Source: BM714 sp964644525 | GTDB taxonomy: Bacteria; Bacillota; Clostridia; Peptostreptococcales; BM714 | Reading direction: 5' to 3' | DNA length: 15,719 nt | Assembly: GCA_964644525.1 (NCBI GenBank) | Contig: CAZXWC010000033.1 | Span: 1-15,719 of the forward strand | In this document: one piece after another, positions 14,486 through 15,719 of the stretch | How the letters are laid out: each line of letters opens with the position of its first letter | Position numbering within the stretch: the first letter of the stretch is position 1 | Position numbers and translations under genes: made by a program | The notes under the pieces: generated by a model | Seen by the model: the letters and a program-made list of their open reading frames with translations, nothing else | Databases searched by the model: none | Told to the model about the DNA's origin: nothing

Positions 14486-15719
14486 ATGAGTGTAATGACT
14501 GCAAGCAATGTTTCACACGATTTCGGAGCAAGAAAAATACTTGATGAGGCTTCTTTCCGTCTTCAATTGGGTGAACATGTCGGTCTTATCGGCGCCAATG
14601 GAGAAGGAAAATCAACCTTCCTGAATATAATAACAGGCAAAATGATGCCGGATGAAGGCAAAATCGAATGGTCCAAAAGAGCGACTGTCGGATATCTTGA
14701 CCAGCATTCCGTACTTTCAAAAGGCAAGACTATCAGAAATGTGCTTGAGGAGGCATTCCAAGGCATGTTCGATATGGAATCCGAAATGATGCTGCTCTAT
14801 GAAAAAATGGGCGATGCCCAACCGAAAGAGCTCGATTCCATAATGGAAGAGGTGGGGGAAATCCAAAGTCTGTTGGAACACAGCGGATTTTATATGATCA
14901 ATGCAAAAATTGAAGAAGTCGCCAACGGACTCGGTCTTGGGGACGTAGGTTTGGAAAGGGATGTTTCTGATTTGAGCGGAGGCCAGCGAACAAAAGTGCT
15001 CATTGCCAAGCTGCTTCTTCAAAACCCGACAATACTTCTTCTTGACGAACCAACAAATTTTTTGGATTTTGAGCACATAGAATGGCTGAAAAAATATTTG
15101 AAGGAATATGAAAACAGCTTCATTTTGATTTCCCATGACACCAACTTCCTCAATGAAGTCATAAATGTAGTCTACCATGTCGAAAATGGAATTCTAACAC
15201 GATATTCCGGCAATCACGACAAATTCACCCGAATGTATTCAGCAAAAAAAGAACAACAAATGAAGGCCTATGAGCGGCAAAAGCAGGAAATTGAGAAAAT
15301 GGAAAATTTCATTGCAAGAAATAAAGCTCGGGTTGCCACTAGAGGAATGGCCAACAGCAGGCAAAAGAGACTCGACAAACTTGAAATAATAGAAAAGCCG
15401 AGAGAAAAAACAAAACCTTCCTTTTCCTTTAAAGAAGCTCGTACACCTGGCAGATTCATCTTCGAAGCAAAAGAACTTGTACTGGGATATGGCGAGCCTT
15501 TGACCAAGCCCTTGGACATGATTTTGGAAAGAAACAAAAAAATCGCCGTTACCGGTGTGAACGGTCTCGGCAAATCGACTCTTTTAAAAACAATGCTTGG
15601 AATAATTAAGCCTTTCTCCGGCAAAATTAACACCGGAGAATATCTGCATCCGGGATATTTCGAGCAGGAATCAAACAGAAACAATTCAAATACCGCTCTC
15701 GAAGAAATCTGGCAGGAGT
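14486..15719 (+). CDS. ABC-F family ATP-binding protein (partial at right edge)
   Basis: This is a soluble twin-ATPase protein that acts on the ribosome rather than in transport. I translated 411 codons from the ATG at 14486, which has AAGGAG seven bases upstream. The first domain has Walker A GANGEGKS (about residues 36-43), signature LSGGQ and Walker B LLLDEPTNFLD (NFLD instead of the commoner NHLD). A charged linker follows, rich in Lys, Arg, Glu and Gln and including ANSRQKRLDKLE; this is the helical hairpin that reaches the P-site tRNA in ABC-F proteins. The second Walker A, GVNGLGKS, lies near residue 358, so the end of the second ATPase domain is outside the window. No transmembrane segments are seen. 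Whether it is a translation factor or a resistance-type ABC-F cannot be told. Confidence 0.93.
   Translation, partial: MSVMTASNVSHDFGARKILDEASFRLQLGEHVGLIGANGEGKSTFLNIITGKMMPDEGKIEWSKRATVGYLDQHSVLSKGKTIRNVLEEAFQGMFDMESEMMLLYEKMGDAQPKELDSIMEEVGEIQSLLEHSGFYMINAKIEEVANGLGLGDVGLERDVSDLSGGQRTKVLIAKLLLQNPTILLLDEPTNFLDFEHIEWLKKYLKEYENSFILISHDTNFLNEVINVVYHVENGILTRYSGNHDKFTRMYSAKKEQQMKAYERQKQEIEKMENFIARNKARVATRGMANSRQKRLDKLEIIEKPREKTKPSFSFKEARTPGRFIFEAKELVLGYGEPLTKPLDMILERNKKIAVTGVNGLGKSTLLKTMLGIIKPFSGKINTGEYLHPGYFEQESNRNNSNTALEEIWQE

Noticed and set aside
14563..15684. Minus-strand open frames of up to 153 codons opposite the ABC-F gene
   Set aside because: They are antisense shadows of the clearly coding ABC-F frame, with no ribosome sites or recognisable domains.
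1..15719. CRISPR arrays, tRNA or rRNA genes, transposases, phage genes and known riboswitches
   Set aside because: I saw no regularly spaced repeats, cloverleaf-like segments, mobile-element genes or recognisable riboswitch cores; the hairpins found are explained as terminators or short dyads.

Overview
The window looks like the chromosome of a strictly anaerobic, amino-acid-fermenting member of the Clostridia. The evidence is moderately AT-rich DNA, strong GGAGG-type ribosome binding sites, two ferredoxin-linked 2-oxoacid oxidoreductases, a sigma-54 activator with a matching -24/-12 promoter, and a lipobox lipoprotein. The genus cannot be fixed from the sequence alone.

Layout. (1) 1-2829, minus strand: a four-gene operon, order gamma-delta-alpha-beta, for a 2-oxoacid:ferredoxin oxidoreductase of the POR/VOR family (called POR-1 here). 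The beta gene runs off the left edge. A good sigma-A promoter lies just upstream. (2) 3042-3719, plus: a YczE/YitT-type membrane protein ending in a 21-bp perfect hairpin. (3) 3957-5477, plus: a stand-alone FMN-binding glutamate-synthase-like enzyme. It has a four-cysteine N-terminal motif and lacks the usual 3Fe-4S motif, the amidotransferase domain and a neighbouring small subunit. (4) 5478-6011: a terminator, a doubtful small membrane-protein ORF and a second terminator. (5) 6012-7220, minus: a PLP-dependent fold-type I aminotransferase. (6) 7303-8685, minus: a PAS-AAA+ sigma-54 activator. (7) 8839-11862, plus: a second complete gamma-delta-alpha-beta operon (POR-2), divergent from the activator, with a consensus sigma-54 promoter and an array of TAACAC-like boxes between the two. 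(8) 11967-14289, minus: a lipoprotein, a DUF2007-type small protein and a class I methyltransferase. (9) 14486 to the right edge, plus: an ABC-F ATPase, cut by the window end.

How the genes may work together (inference). The aminotransferase would convert amino acids to 2-oxoacids. The two POR-type enzymes would decarboxylate 2-oxoacids oxidatively to acyl-CoA, CO2 and reduced ferredoxin. The glutamate-synthase-like flavoenzyme could connect ferredoxin or another Fe-S donor to amino-group chemistry. One POR operon has a housekeeping-type promoter. The other appears to be switched on by the adjacent PAS sensor through sigma-54, so the pair probably serves different substrates or conditions. 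The right-hand third (lipoprotein, DUF2007, methyltransferase, ABC-F) looks like unrelated housekeeping or envelope genes.

The best candidates for new biology are the glutamate-synthase-like enzyme with its swapped cysteine pattern, and the sigma-54 circuit controlling POR-2.
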